Below are positions 18,273 to 26,588 of a DNA stretch of 64,000 bases, in pieces. Under the pieces are notes generated by a model that had not been told where the DNA came from, did not search any database, and worked only from the letters and a program-made list of their open reading frames with translations. Origin of the DNA: Bacteroidota bacterium. Its GTDB lineage: Bacteria; Bacteroidota; Bacteroidia; Chitinophagales; Chitinophagaceae. The stretch lies in NCBI GenBank assembly GCA_018268075.1, contig JAFDXH010000265.1:1-64000 (forward strand). Direction: 5' to 3'. A program made the translations under genes and the position numbers. Every line of letters begins with the position of its first letter. Positions within the stretch are counted from its first letter, which is position 1.

Positions 18273-19616
18273 TTAAAAATTCAACGTAAAATTTGTACCC
18301 TTACCTATTTCTGATTTTACCCTAATAAACCCTTTGTGTGCAAGCATTATTTGTTTACATAAACTTAGCCCTATGCCACTGCCGGTTTTTTTTGTAGTAA
18401 AAAACGGGATAAATATTTTTTCGATCACATCCCTTTCCATCCCTTTCCCATTATCCAAAATGCTTATGATAATTTTACCCGGTTTTTCTTCCCATGCCGA
18501 TAGTATTATTTGGCCATCAGGTGTTTCTTTTAATGCATCCATTGCATTAATTATCAGATTGATAAGCACTTGCTCTATTAAAGTAAAGTCGGCTGATAAC
18601 CTTATGGCAGGGTCTTTTAATACTACATCCATTAAAATGGATTTCTTCTCAAGGCCCGGGTTCATCAGGTTAAAAATATTTTCGAATAATTTTCTTACAT
18701 AAAATGTAGAAACATCGGGAAGGGTAATTTTATTTAGTTTTCTATAGGTATCAGCAAATTTCAAAAGCCCTTCGCTTCGTGCCTGAATGGTGCTAATCCC
18801 TAAAAGCAGATCGTCAGTGGCAGAAGAGTCCAACTGTTGATCGCTTACATAAGCATCCAGCCTTTTTTTAAGGGTTCCGGCCAGCGATGAAATTGGGGCT
18901 ACGGAATTCATGATTTCGTGTGTCATTACACTTAATAATTTTTTCCAAGCTTCAGATTCATTTACATCAATGGCGTTGCTAATATTTTGAAAGGCGATCA
19001 ATTTAAAGGGCTTTTGATCAGTATAAAATATTGTAGCGCTCACCAACAACTTCATACCTTCGTTTTCCGGGTTTAAATTGACCACCTTGGCTTCTCCCGG
19101 ATTTAAATTGATAATTTCATTATAAAGTATCTCATTTCTTTTTTTTAATGAATGAATAGATTTTAGGTAAGGGATTTCTAATAAGTATTTAAAAGCTTCA
19201 TTGATCCATAAAATTTCGCCCTCTTCTGTTTCATAGGCGATAATACCGGTATTAACCAACTCCAGCATTTTTTGAAGATATTGATAATGCACTTCTTTTT
19301 CCCTGCTCATAACGATAAATGCATTATTCACCGAATTAAAACCTTTACGCAAATCTTTTATGTCAAGTGAGGCATTTTTTTCATCAAACCTTCTTGAAAA
19401 ATCTTTGTAGTTGACAGACTCGAAAAAGTTAGAAACTTCTCTGTAAATTTTTTTCTGAAACCTGATGATTTCATTTATTAAAAATGCCAATACAATGATT
19501 AAAGCAACCGCTGGTAGATAATATTTTTGATTGAAAAAGTAAACAATGCCAAAGGAAACACCCAATAATATCAGTGTGCGGATTATAATTTTAAGTGGTA
19601 TTTGTTTGTTCATCAT
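18273..19616 (-). CDS. Two-component sensor histidine kinase (NtrB-like)
   Basis: A 447-residue kinase. Two membrane helices lie at about 10-27 and 33-50 with almost no periplasmic loop. A HAMP-like or linker region (60-110) and a PAS-like domain (about 112-215) follow. The H-box is MTHEIMNSVAPI with phospho-acceptor His233. The HATPase part has the N-box NLIINAMDAL (Asn353), DNGKGM, the F-box and GSGIGLSLCKQ. The H-box differs from the common HELRTPL, as in other kinases that pair with sigma-54 regulators. It lies 20 bp after the NtrC-type gene, so the two form one operon. The stimulus is probably sensed in or at the membrane. Confidence 0.88.
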   Translation of the reverse strand: MMNKQIPLKIIIRTLILLGVSFGIVYFFNQKYYLPAVALIIVLAFLINEIIRFQKKIYREVSNFFESVNYKDFSRRFDEKNASLDIKDLRKGFNSVNNAFIVMSREKEVHYQYLQKMLELVNTGIIAYETEEGEILWINEAFKYLLEIPYLKSIHSLKKRNEILYNEIINLNPGEAKVVNLNPENEGMKLLVSATIFYTDQKPFKLIAFQNISNAIDVNESEAWKKLLSVMTHEIMNSVAPISSLAGTLKKRLDAYVSDQQLDSSATDDLLLGISTIQARSEGLLKFADTYRKLNKITLPDVSTFYVRKLFENIFNLMNPGLEKKSILMDVVLKDPAIRLSADFTLIEQVLINLIINAMDALKETPDGQIILSAWEEKPGKIIISILDNGKGMERDVIEKIFIPFFTTKKTGSGIGLSLCKQIMLAHKGFIRVKSEIGKGTNFTLNF

Positions 19617-19636
19617 TTACTGAATTATTCTATCCA

Positions 19637-20989
19637 TTAAATTTCATATTTATTAAGCCGCCTGTAGAGTGCTGTGCGGGTAAGGCCTAGTTCTTGCGCC
19701 GCTTTTGTTATATTCCCATTATTTTTTTCTATCACTTTCAAAATAGTTTTTTTTTCTAATTGCCCCAGATTAGAATTATTTTGTTCGGGAATTTCCATTT
19801 TCCCTTCTAATTGGGAGAATAAAATATCCTGTGGTAGTAATTCATTTCCTTCACTCATAATTACCGCCCTTTCCATTGCGTACTGCAACTCTCTTACATT
19901 GCCTGGGTATGGATAATCTTTTAATTTCTCTTTAGTTTTTTGAGTTAATGAAGAAAGGGGTTTTGAATACTTTGCTGCATAAACTTTTAGGAAATGGTTG
20001 GCTAGTAAAATGATATCATCGCCACGGTTACGCAAGGCCGGCATTAGGATATCTACCGTATTGATCCGGTAAATTAAATCTTTTCGGAAACGATTTTCAT
20101 TTGCAAGCAGGTGCAGAGGCAGGTTGGTAGCACAGATGAGGCGGATATCAATATTAATGATTTCATTACTTCCTATGCGGTTTATTTGCCTGTTTTGTAA
20201 CACGCTCAGCAATTTTGATTGTTGCTGCAAAGAGATATTTCCGATTTCATCTAAAAATAAGGTGCCCCCTTGCGCTGCCTCAAATCGCCCGGCCCTGTCT
20301 TCAGATGCTCCCGTAAATGCCCCCTTTTTATGGCCGAATAATTCACTCTCAAAAAGTGATTCTGTCAAGGCACCCATATCTACTTTTATGAAAGGGCCGT
20401 CTTTGCGTATAGATTGATCATGGATTGCTCTTGCTGCCAGATCTTTACCAGTGCCGTTTTCCCCAAGTATTAGAATATTCGCTTCAGTGGGCGCTACCTT
20501 CTGTATTTTATAAAGTATGTCCTGCATTGCTTCTGAACTCTCAGTAATGATCTCTGCGGAAGATTTTTCTTTTGAATCGTTTATCTGTTGATTCAATTTT
20601 TTTTTGCCTTTTAATAATTCACCGAGTGAGGTAATAAGCCGCTCATTGTGCCAGGGCTTTACAATAAAATCAGAAGCGCCTTCTTTTACAGATCTTACAG
20701 CCAGGTCTATATCGCCATAGGCTGTAATCATTACCACCATTGTATTTACACCACTCTCTTTTATTTTTCTTAACCAAAAAAAACCTTCATTGCCTGTATT
20801 GACACTGCTATTAAAATTCATATCCAACAGTATCAGATCGAAGTGGTTTTTAGATAAAAGATTTAAAATGTTTTCAGGGTTCTTTTCTGTTACCACCTCC
20901 TTTGCCTCCTGTTTGAGTAAAAGTTTTACTGCTGTAAGTACATCTGTGTCATCATCAATTATCAGGATTTTTGAATTTTTTAAAAGCAT
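19637..20989 (-). CDS. Sigma-54-dependent response regulator (NtrC family)
   Basis: A 450-residue regulator with three domains. The receiver (1-120) has the acidic pair at 12-13, phospho-acceptor Asp56 and Lys111. The AAA+ domain (about 150-380) has Walker A GENGTGKD at 176-183, the sigma-54-contacting GAFTGA at 223-228 and an arginine-finger region. The C-terminal Fis-type helix-turn-helix is NITKAAQELGLTRTALYRRL. All residues needed for phosphorylation and sigma-54 activation are kept. Candidate target sites begin only about 80 bp from its start, between it and a divergent small gene, so it probably controls the efflux locus and possibly itself. Confidence 0.92.
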   Translation of the reverse strand: MLLKNSKILIIDDDTDVLTAVKLLLKQEAKEVVTEKNPENILNLLSKNHFDLILLDMNFNSSVNTGNEGFFWLRKIKESGVNTMVVMITAYGDIDLAVRSVKEGASDFIVKPWHNERLITSLGELLKGKKKLNQQINDSKEKSSAEIITESSEAMQDILYKIQKVAPTEANILILGENGTGKDLAARAIHDQSIRKDGPFIKVDMGALTESLFESELFGHKKGAFTGASEDRAGRFEAAQGGTLFLDEIGNISLQQQSKLLSVLQNRQINRIGSNEIINIDIRLICATNLPLHLLANENRFRKDLIYRINTVDILMPALRNRGDDIILLANHFLKVYAAKYSKPLSSLTQKTKEKLKDYPYPGNVRELQYAMERAVIMSEGNELLPQDILFSQLEGKMEIPEQNNSNLGQLEKKTILKVIEKNNGNITKAAQELGLTRTALYRRLNKYEI

Positions 20990-21069
20990 AAATATTAATT
21001 ATTTCATTTTTAATAAAGTAGTTCAATTCAAATTCAAAAAATAAATTTATTATTTCGAAAATATTTTAT

Positions 21070-21112
21070 TTGTGCTGAAAGCGAATAATAATTGTATCAG
21101 AAGCGAACAATA
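21070..21112. promoter_or_regulatory. Tandem upstream activator sites (A and B) for the NtrC-type regulator
   Basis: Two similar 21-bp elements sit 22 bp apart: site A 21070-21090 (TTGTGCTGAAAGCGAATAA) and site B 21092-21112 (TTGTATCAGAAGCGAACAA). They share TTGT, AAGCGAA and AATA. A third copy lies at 21560. Spacing by two helix turns fits binding of a dimeric enhancer-binding protein. They are about 72 bp upstream of a TGGCACG element. Confidence 0.6.
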
Positions 21113-21161
21113 CTTTACATTACAAAGTTCTGAAATACTGTAATAGCAATAGTCTTTCATT

Positions 21162-21177
21162 TTGGCACGACTTTGAT
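21162..21177 (+). promoter_or_regulatory. Candidate sigma-54 promoter 1
   Basis: TTGGCACG (-24 element) followed by ACT and TTTGAT. The -24 half is a full match to TGGCACG; the -12 half lacks the C of TTGC and the spacing is one base short by strict count. It lies 72 bp downstream of site B and about 130 bp before the 64-codon gene. Its likeness to promoter 2, not the -12 match, is the main support. Confidence 0.5.
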
Positions 21178-21304
21178 TTAATAAAATTTAGTTTGCAAAT
21201 TTTAGAAGATAACTCAGAATAAAAATAAAAATTGTAACTAATGAGAAGTTTATCCGTATTAAAAATCAAATCTACATTTTAAAAACATTTTAAAGATTAA
21301 AATC

Positions 21305-21499
21305 ATGCAAAAATTATCAGGAGAAGAAAAAAATATTTTATTGAAAAAAAATGAAATAATTCTTTTGCCCTCTTCAACAAATATTCGCGATGCTGTGAAA
21401 CCACGATTTAGAAAAGAGATTAAAAAATCGTATAGCCGCGCTGATCTCTGGGATATGTATAGGAGGCGAAGACCTTTTGTTTCGAGAAGGTACTATTAA
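21305..21499 (+). CDS. Small basic protein, 64 residues, in the sigma-54 locus
   Basis: ATG at 21305 to TAA, 64 codons. No known domain. The N-terminal half is mixed and partly charged (KLSGEEKNILLKKNEIILLPSSTN); the C-terminal half is strongly basic and aromatic (KSYSRADLWDMYRRRRPFVSRRYY). There is no signal peptide or membrane segment, so it should be cytoplasmic and could bind nucleic acid or membranes. It has its own candidate activator sites and sigma-54 promoter upstream and an 8-bp hairpin just after the stop, so it looks like an independent small unit. I do not recognise it; it could still be a chance frame within a long leader. Confidence 0.5.
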   Translation: MQKLSGEEKNILLKKNEIILLPSSTNIRDAVKPRFRKEIKKSYSRADLWDMYRRRRPFVSRRYY

Positions 21500-21510
21500 A
21501 AATTAATTTA

Positions 21511-21543
21511 ATGCAGCCGTTATTTGTAGAGAATAGGCTGCAT
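21511..21543 (+). terminator. Hairpin after the small gene
   Basis: ATGCAGCC (21511-21518) pairs perfectly with GGCTGCAT (21536-21543) around a 17-base loop. The T-run after it is poor, so it may be a weak terminator or an attenuator of read-through into the adaptor gene. Confidence 0.4.
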
Positions 21544-21559
21544 CAATTTCAAACAGTAT

Positions 21560-21580
21560 TTGTATCAAAAACGAACACCT
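21560..21580. promoter_or_regulatory. Upstream activator site C for the NtrC-type regulator
   Basis: TTGTATCAAAAACGAACA shares TTGTATCA and CGAACA with site B at 21092. It is 71 bp upstream of the GG of the second TGGCAC element, almost the same distance as in the first array. Confidence 0.55.
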
Positions 21581-21628
21581 GCAATACCTTAATAAAATAC
21601 AACTCGTTGATTTGAATAGTTTTAGAAA

Positions 21629-21645
21629 CTGGCACAACTTTTCTG
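21629..21645 (+). promoter_or_regulatory. Candidate sigma-54 promoter 2
   Basis: CTGGCACA then ACTT and TTCTG. The -24 half is good and the spacing is consensus, but the -12 half reads TTCT instead of TTGC. It ends about 35 bp before the ATG of the adaptor gene. Confidence 0.5.
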
Positions 21646-21678
21646 ACAATAGCATAAAGCTCAATTAAAAATCAGGTA

Positions 21679-22935
21679 ATGGATAGAGTAATAGAAAAGA
21701 AAAAATGGAATAAGAAAAGAATACTGACACTTACCGGTATCGTAGCGCTTATTGTCTTAATTGTAGCCAGTTTTTATTTTAGTTCTGGGAAAAGCAAACT
21801 TAATGTGGACACTGATCGCATTACTATCAGTACCATTTCAAAAGGCACCTTTCAAGAGTTCATTCCTGTAAATGGAGTGGTACTTCCCTTGACTTCGATT
21901 TATCTGGATGCGATGGAAGGTGGTAGAGTAGAGGAAAAATTTGTAGATGATGGTGCAATGATGAAAAAGGGACAACCCATTTTAAGATTGTCCAATACAG
22001 ATTTGCAATTAGGATTGGTAACCCAACAAACCAATGTGTATAATCTGCTTACTCAGATGCAAATATCTAATAATGCTGCACAACAAAATACAGTGAATAA
22101 GCTGAATGCTATGACGGACATAGAGAGCGAATTAAAGGAGGCAGAGAGAGTTTATAAATTGGATAAACAGCTATTGGAACAGAAAGTAATCGGATCGCAA
22201 GAATATAAAAAGGCCGAGAATGATTACAATTATTTTTTGCAAAAGAAAAAACTGAGTGATAAAATTCTGCAGCAGGATTCAGTTTCTACTAAACAGCAAA
22301 TGATTCAAGCGCGGCAATCTTTTGAAGGTTCTCAAACGGCCTTAAATGTAATGAGACAGAAGGTGGGAGATCTTATAGTTCGTTCACCAATTGATGGCAG
22401 GCTTACCTCTCTGGATGCTGAGATAGGGCAGTCTAAAAACAAAGGCGACCGCCTCGGGCAAATAGATGCAGTGAACGGATATAAAGTGCGTGTAGAAATT
22501 GATGAGCATTATATATCCAGGATATTTATAGGATTAAAAGGTGAATTTGATTTTAATAATAAAACTTATCATCTGGAAATAAAAAAAATATATACACAGG
22601 TTAATAATGGACGATTCCAGGTTGACATGCAATTTACAAGCGAAGTGCCGGCTGGTATACGTCGTGGGCAAACACTACAGATAAGGCTGGCGCTAAGTGA
22701 TGAGACGCAGGCAGTGCTCTTGCCCCGAGGTGGTTTTTCACAGCAAACCGGGGGCAACTGGGTTTTTAAAGTAAGCAATGATGGCAACAAGGCATATAAA
22801 GTGGACATTCAATTAGGCAGGCAAAATCCGGATTTTTATGAGGTAGTTCAGGGTTTAAAGCCTGGAGATAAAGTGGTAACAAGCAGTTATGAAAATTACA
22901 AAGACATGGGTGAGTTGGTATTGAAGGGGCCTTGA
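21679..22935 (+). CDS. HlyD/MacA-like periplasmic adaptor (membrane fusion protein)
   Basis: A 418-residue adaptor. Residues 14-32 form a single inner-membrane anchor. A split lipoyl/barrel-sandwich domain (ending LTSLDAEIGQ; VRSPIDGRL) brackets a long coiled-coil hairpin at about 105-215, rich in Gln, Lys and Glu. A beta-barrel domain and a membrane-proximal domain (GQNPDFYEVVQGLKPGDKVV-like end) follow. Such adaptors join an inner-membrane pump to a TolC-like channel. It is the first gene of the efflux set and lies directly behind a candidate sigma-54 promoter. Its partner ATPases, permeases and TolC-like protein follow on the same strand. Confidence 0.9.
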   Translation: MDRVIEKKKWNKKRILTLTGIVALIVLIVASFYFSSGKSKLNVDTDRITISTISKGTFQEFIPVNGVVLPLTSIYLDAMEGGRVEEKFVDDGAMMKKGQPILRLSNTDLQLGLVTQQTNVYNLLTQMQISNNAAQQNTVNKLNAMTDIESELKEAERVYKLDKQLLEQKVIGSQEYKKAENDYNYFLQKKKLSDKILQQDSVSTKQQMIQARQSFEGSQTALNVMRQKVGDLIVRSPIDGRLTSLDAEIGQSKNKGDRLGQIDAVNGYKVRVEIDEHYISRIFIGLKGEFDFNNKTYHLEIKKIYTQVNNGRFQVDMQFTSEVPAGIRRGQTLQIRLALSDETQAVLLPRGGFSQQTGGNWVFKVSNDGNKAYKVDIQLGRQNPDFYEVVQGLKPGDKVVTSSYENYKDMGELVLKGP

Positions 22936-22936
22936 G

Positions 22937-22962
22937 CTTTTAACTTTTGGCTTTTGATTATT
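22937..22962. repeat. Short degenerate simple repeat left of the four-helix-bundle gene
   Basis: A run of seven-base units (GCTTTTA, ACTTTTG, GCTTTTG) begins just after the adaptor stop codon. Together with the repeat at 23372 it brackets the antisense four-helix-bundle gene. Confidence 0.45.
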
Positions 22963-23308
22963 TCAGTTTTGAAGGGTATGCGAATATCATTTTTCGTAAT
23001 TCATTAATGTCTGAATCAAGTTCATTAAAAACTTCTTCAGAATAAGATGAAAGTTTTTTGCAAAGAAATATTTGATATTGTAATTCTGAACAAGAACCGG
23101 TTGAGATTTGGAGAAATTGGGCAAGCTGTGGATTAGTATTCCTGCCGCATCCTTCGGCAATGTTGGTAGGAATGGAAGTAGCGGAACGCCGCATTTGGCT
23201 GCATAATCCAAACATTTCTTCCCTTGGGAAAGCTTTGGTGATTTGATAAATCTTTAAGGTTAGAAGGTGGCTTCTTTTCCAAATATCCAGAGTTGAAAAA
23301 ATACGCAT
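22958..23308 (-). CDS. Four-helix-bundle protein (S23 / 23S rRNA intervening-sequence protein family)
   Basis: A 116-residue protein with the family pattern DIWKRSHLLTLKIYQITKAFPREEMFGLCSQMRRSATSIPTNIAEGCGR split across helices 1-2, then QFLQISTGSCSELQYQI and a last helix. Members were first found in insertions in 23S rRNA genes, but in Bacteroidota they are scattered as single genes of unknown role. Here it is antisense within an otherwise unbroken rightward efflux operon and flanked by simple repeats, as if inserted. No transposase is present. Confidence 0.85.
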   Translation of the reverse strand: MRIFSTLDIWKRSHLLTLKIYQITKAFPREEMFGLCSQMRRSATSIPTNIAEGCGRNTNPQLAQFLQISTGSCSELQYQIFLCKKLSSYSEEVFNELDSDINELRKMIFAYPSKLK

Positions 23309-23371
23309 ATAAATAATTTTAAACGATGAAAATTAACCATACAAATTAAATTCTAAACTCGCTAAGGCCCT

Positions 23372-23397
23372 GGCTCATGGCTCATAGCTCAAAGCTT
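23372..23397. repeat. Short direct repeat right of the four-helix-bundle gene
   Basis: Three seven-base units, GCTCATG, GCTCATA and GCTCAAA, follow one another directly before the ATPase gene. Similar simple repeats often adjoin this gene family in Bacteroidota. Confidence 0.5.
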
Positions 23398-23401
23398 TAC
23401 A

Positions 23402-24079
23402 ATGATAAAAATCTCTCAACTCGAAAAAATTTACCGCACTGAAGAAGTGGAAACCGTGGCATTAAACAAACTATCCTTCTCAGTAGAGGATGGAGAATTT
23501 GTAGCAGTAATGGGGCCATCAGGTTGTGGCAAATCTACCTTACTGAATATTCTTGGTTTGCTTGATGACCCCGACAGTGGTAGTTTTCTTTTTAATGGAA
23601 TTGAGGTTGCCGGTTTCAATGAAAGGAAGCGCGCGGATCTACGTAAAAAAAATATTGGTTTTGTATTTCAGAGTTTTAATCTGATAGATGAATTAACCGT
23701 ATTTGAAAATGTAGAGTTACCGTTAATTTATCTCGGTATCAAGAGTGATGAAAGAAAAAAAAGGGTAGAAGAAGTATTAGAAAAGGTGCAGATCATGCAT
23801 CGCCGAAACCATTATCCACAGCAGCTTTCGGGTGGGCAGCAACAAAGAGTAGCTGTAGCAAGGGCTGTGGTAAATAAGCCCAAATTGATTCTTGCTGATG
23901 AGCCCACGGGTAACTTGGACTCCAGCAATGGTAATGAAGTAATGGAGATGCTTACCGAATTAAACGAGCAAGGCACCACGATTATAATGGTTACTCATAG
24001 TGAGCATGATGCACGATACAGCCACCGCATTATCAGAATGTTGGATGGGCAAACAGTTACAGAAAATATATTGGTGTAA
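23402..24079 (+). CDS. ABC transporter ATPase (MacB/LolD type)
   Basis: A 225-residue ATPase: Walker [10 protein letters not shown] (38-46), Q-loop in [14 protein letters not shown], signature LSGGQQQR (142-149), Walker [10 protein letters not shown] (162-170) and switch His in MVTHSEHDA. It belongs to the LolD/MacB/FtsE group that powers FtsX-like permeases by mechanotransmission rather than direct membrane transport. It should pair with the permeases downstream. A second, more diverged ATPase closes the permease run. Confidence 0.92.
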   Translation: MIKISQLEKIYRTEEVETVALNKLSFSVEDGEFVAVMGPSGCGKSTLLNILGLLDDPDSGSFLFNGIEVAGFNERKRADLRKKNIGFVFQSFNLIDELTVFENVELPLIYLGIKSDERKKRVEEVLEKVQIMHRRNHYPQQLSGGQQQRVAVARAVVNKPKLILADEPTGNLDSSNGNEVMEMLTELNEQGTTIIMVTHSEHDARYSHRIIRMLDGQTVTENILV

Positions 24080-24152
24080 ATCAATTGCCATGCTGTGATC
24101 TGAAATGTCTCGTCAAAAATGGTATCATCAATAAGTAAAATAACAGAGCTCA

Positions 24153-26513
24153 ATGATCAAAAATTATTTCAAAATCGCCTGGCGGAATTTATTTCGCAAT
24201 AAAGGATTTTCTATTACCAATATTCTTAGTTTAACAATTGGGATTACTTGTGCAATCCTTATTTTTCTGTGGGTGCATGATGAGCGTACCTACGATAAGT
24301 TTCAAAAAGACTACAACAACATTTACCAGGTGATGGCCAATCGTGATTTTAAGAATCAAATCATGACCGATCCCAATATGGTATTTCCATTGGCAAGTGC
24401 ACTGCAAAAGAGTTTTCCGCAAATAAAAAATGCAGTAGTGACAACGCAAGGCGAATCAGATATTTTTTCTTTTGGTAGTAGCCAAATAAAAAAAACAGGG
24501 TTAACAGTCGGGGGCAATTTCTTTGATATGTTTTCATGGAAGTTTATCAAAGGAAATGCAGCAACTGCACTCAAAGATCCCAACTCTTTGGTACTTACGG
24601 AGTCTTCTGCTAAAACCTTTTTTGGGAATGAAGATCCGATCAACAAAGTATTGAAGTTGAACAATCAAACTGATATGAAAGTTACGGGGGTAGTAGCGGA
24701 TCCGCCGGGCAACTCAACCATTCAATTTGATTTTGTAAAACAATTTAATTATTCAGATCCTGAAGTACAGGCAGACATGAATGAATGGTTAAATTCTTCC
24801 TGGCATGTTTATCTGCAGGTGAATCCCGGAACAGATATGGCAGCATTAGATAAGAACATCACTACGCTGAAAATGCAGCATAATATCAATAAGGACAAAA
24901 TAAGCACTTACTTTTCTTTCCCAATGAGTAAATGGCGGCTATACAGCGATTTTAAAGAAGGAAAAAACGTGGGAGGCATGATAGAATATGTCAGGCTGTT
25001 TACCATTATTGCCATCATCATTTTGTTGATTGCCTGCGTTAATTTTATGAATCTTTCTACTGCACGCTCAGAAAAAAGAGCCAAAGAAGTTGGTGTAAGA
25101 AAAACATTAGGTTCCAATAAAAATCAACTCATCTTCCTCTTCTTTACTGAATCAATGATCATTTCTTTTATTGCATTTATTCTTTCTGTTATAGCGGTTT
25201 TTTGTTTATTGTCCTCTTTTAATTCCTTAGTAGATAAACATTTAACGCTGAATCTTACTCAGCCTTTTGTATGGCTTGGCGGACTTGCCATCATCATCTT
25301 TACGGGTGTGGTGGCCGGCAGTTATCCTGCATTATATCTTTCATCTTTCAACCCGGTTAAAGTATTAAAAGGAACTGTTCTTTCTGGGCGAAAAGCTGTT
25401 TTGCCGCGGCGTATTCTTGTTGTCGGGCAATTCGTGATTTCTATCTTATTGATTTCAGCAACTATTATTATTTATCAGCAAATTCAACATGTTAAGGATC
25501 GCGATTTGGGTTATAATGATGATAATTTAATCATGATAGATTCATCGCCTGACATACAGAAGAATTATACAGTAATAAAAGATGAATTATTAAAAGCCGG
25601 AATGGTAAATGCTGTTACCAGAACATTTTCGCCGATTACGGATATCTGGTGGAAATCGCCGGCTCCGGATTGGGAAGGCAAACCGGCAGATGCGAATCTG
25701 ATTGTGAATGGTTTTAGCACAGACCGTGATTTTACCAAAACAATTGGTGTGAAAGTGCTGCAAGGAAATGATTTCAGTGGTATGCCTTCTGATTCTTCTG
25801 CTATGATGTTGAACAAATCTGCTGTGGATGTAATGGGTTTAAAAAATCCGATAGGGATGCAGATGCGCTATGGACGAAAAACCTATACTGTTACCGGTGT
25901 TACGGCTAATGTGGTAATGGAATCGCCCTACAAACCTGTAGAGCCAATGATCATTTTTTACCGGCCCAATAATTCAAATGTAGTTTGCATCCGGTTGAAT
26001 AAATCTGCAAACCTGCAAAAAGGCTTAATGTCAATCGGGGTGATTTTTAAGAAGTACAATCCTTCCATCCCATTTGAATACAAATTTGCTGATCAGGAAT
26101 TTGGGAAGAAATTTTTTACGGAAGAGTTGATTCGCAAGCTCACCAACATTTTTGCGCTGCTTGCCATCTTTATTTGTTGTATTGGCCTGGCAGGGCTTGC
26201 TTCATTTACTATTGAAAAGCGAATTAGAGAAATTGGGATAAGGAAAGTCTTGGGTTCATCAGTAAACCAGGTTTTGATGCTGATTTCCAAAGAGTTTTTG
26301 AAATTGGTTTTTATCGCTTTTATTATCGCAGTGCCCTTAACCTGGTGGGCGATGAACAATTGGTTGCAGAATTATGAATACAGAGTGAAACTTAGTGTGT
26401 GGCTTTTTGTTGCCGTGGGTAATGGTATTTTATTATTGACTTTGATAGTAGTGAGCCTTAATACTTTAAAAGCTGCAAGAGCCAACCCTGTAAAGAGTTT
26501 GAGAAGTGAGTGA
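24153..26513 (+). CDS. ABC transporter permease, FtsX/MacB type (first of three)
   Basis: A 786-residue permease. One membrane helix near the N-terminus (about 20-42), a large periplasmic MacB-like core domain, three helices around 285-410, a second periplasmic domain, and a final group of three helices after residue 670. The arrangement is the duplicated form common in Bacteroidota (two FtsX units in one chain). It opens with MIKNYFKIAWRNLFRNK and ends with ANPVKSLRSE, as do its two neighbours. It probably forms the inner-membrane part of the efflux machine. Confidence 0.9.
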   Translation: MIKNYFKIAWRNLFRNKGFSITNILSLTIGITCAILIFLWVHDERTYDKFQKDYNNIYQVMANRDFKNQIMTDPNMVFPLASALQKSFPQIKNAVVTTQGESDIFSFGSSQIKKTGLTVGGNFFDMFSWKFIKGNAATALKDPNSLVLTESSAKTFFGNEDPINKVLKLNNQTDMKVTGVVADPPGNSTIQFDFVKQFNYSDPEVQADMNEWLNSSWHVYLQVNPGTDMAALDKNITTLKMQHNINKDKISTYFSFPMSKWRLYSDFKEGKNVGGMIEYVRLFTIIAIIILLIACVNFMNLSTARSEKRAKEVGVRKTLGSNKNQLIFLFFTESMIISFIAFILSVIAVFCLLSSFNSLVDKHLTLNLTQPFVWLGGLAIIIFTGVVAGSYPALYLSSFNPVKVLKGTVLSGRKAVLPRRILVVGQFVISILLISATIIIYQQIQHVKDRDLGYNDDNLIMIDSSPDIQKNYTVIKDELLKAGMVNAVTRTFSPITDIWWKSPAPDWEGKPADANLIVNGFSTDRDFTKTIGVKVLQGNDFSGMPSDSSAMMLNKSAVDVMGLKNPIGMQMRYGRKTYTVTGVTANVVMESPYKPVEPMIIFYRPNNSNVVCIRLNKSANLQKGLMSIGVIFKKYNPSIPFEYKFADQEFGKKFFTEELIRKLTNIFALLAIFICCIGLAGLASFTIEKRIREIGIRKVLGSSVNQVLMLISKEFLKLVFIAFIIAVPLTWWAMNNWLQNYEYRVKLSVWLFVAVGNGILLLTLIVVSLNTLKAARANPVKSLRSE

Positions 26514-26588
26514 ACAATAATTAATGATTAATGGTTGAATGTTGATTTTTAAAACCATTTGCTTGAAACTTCAAAAAAAATTAGAACT

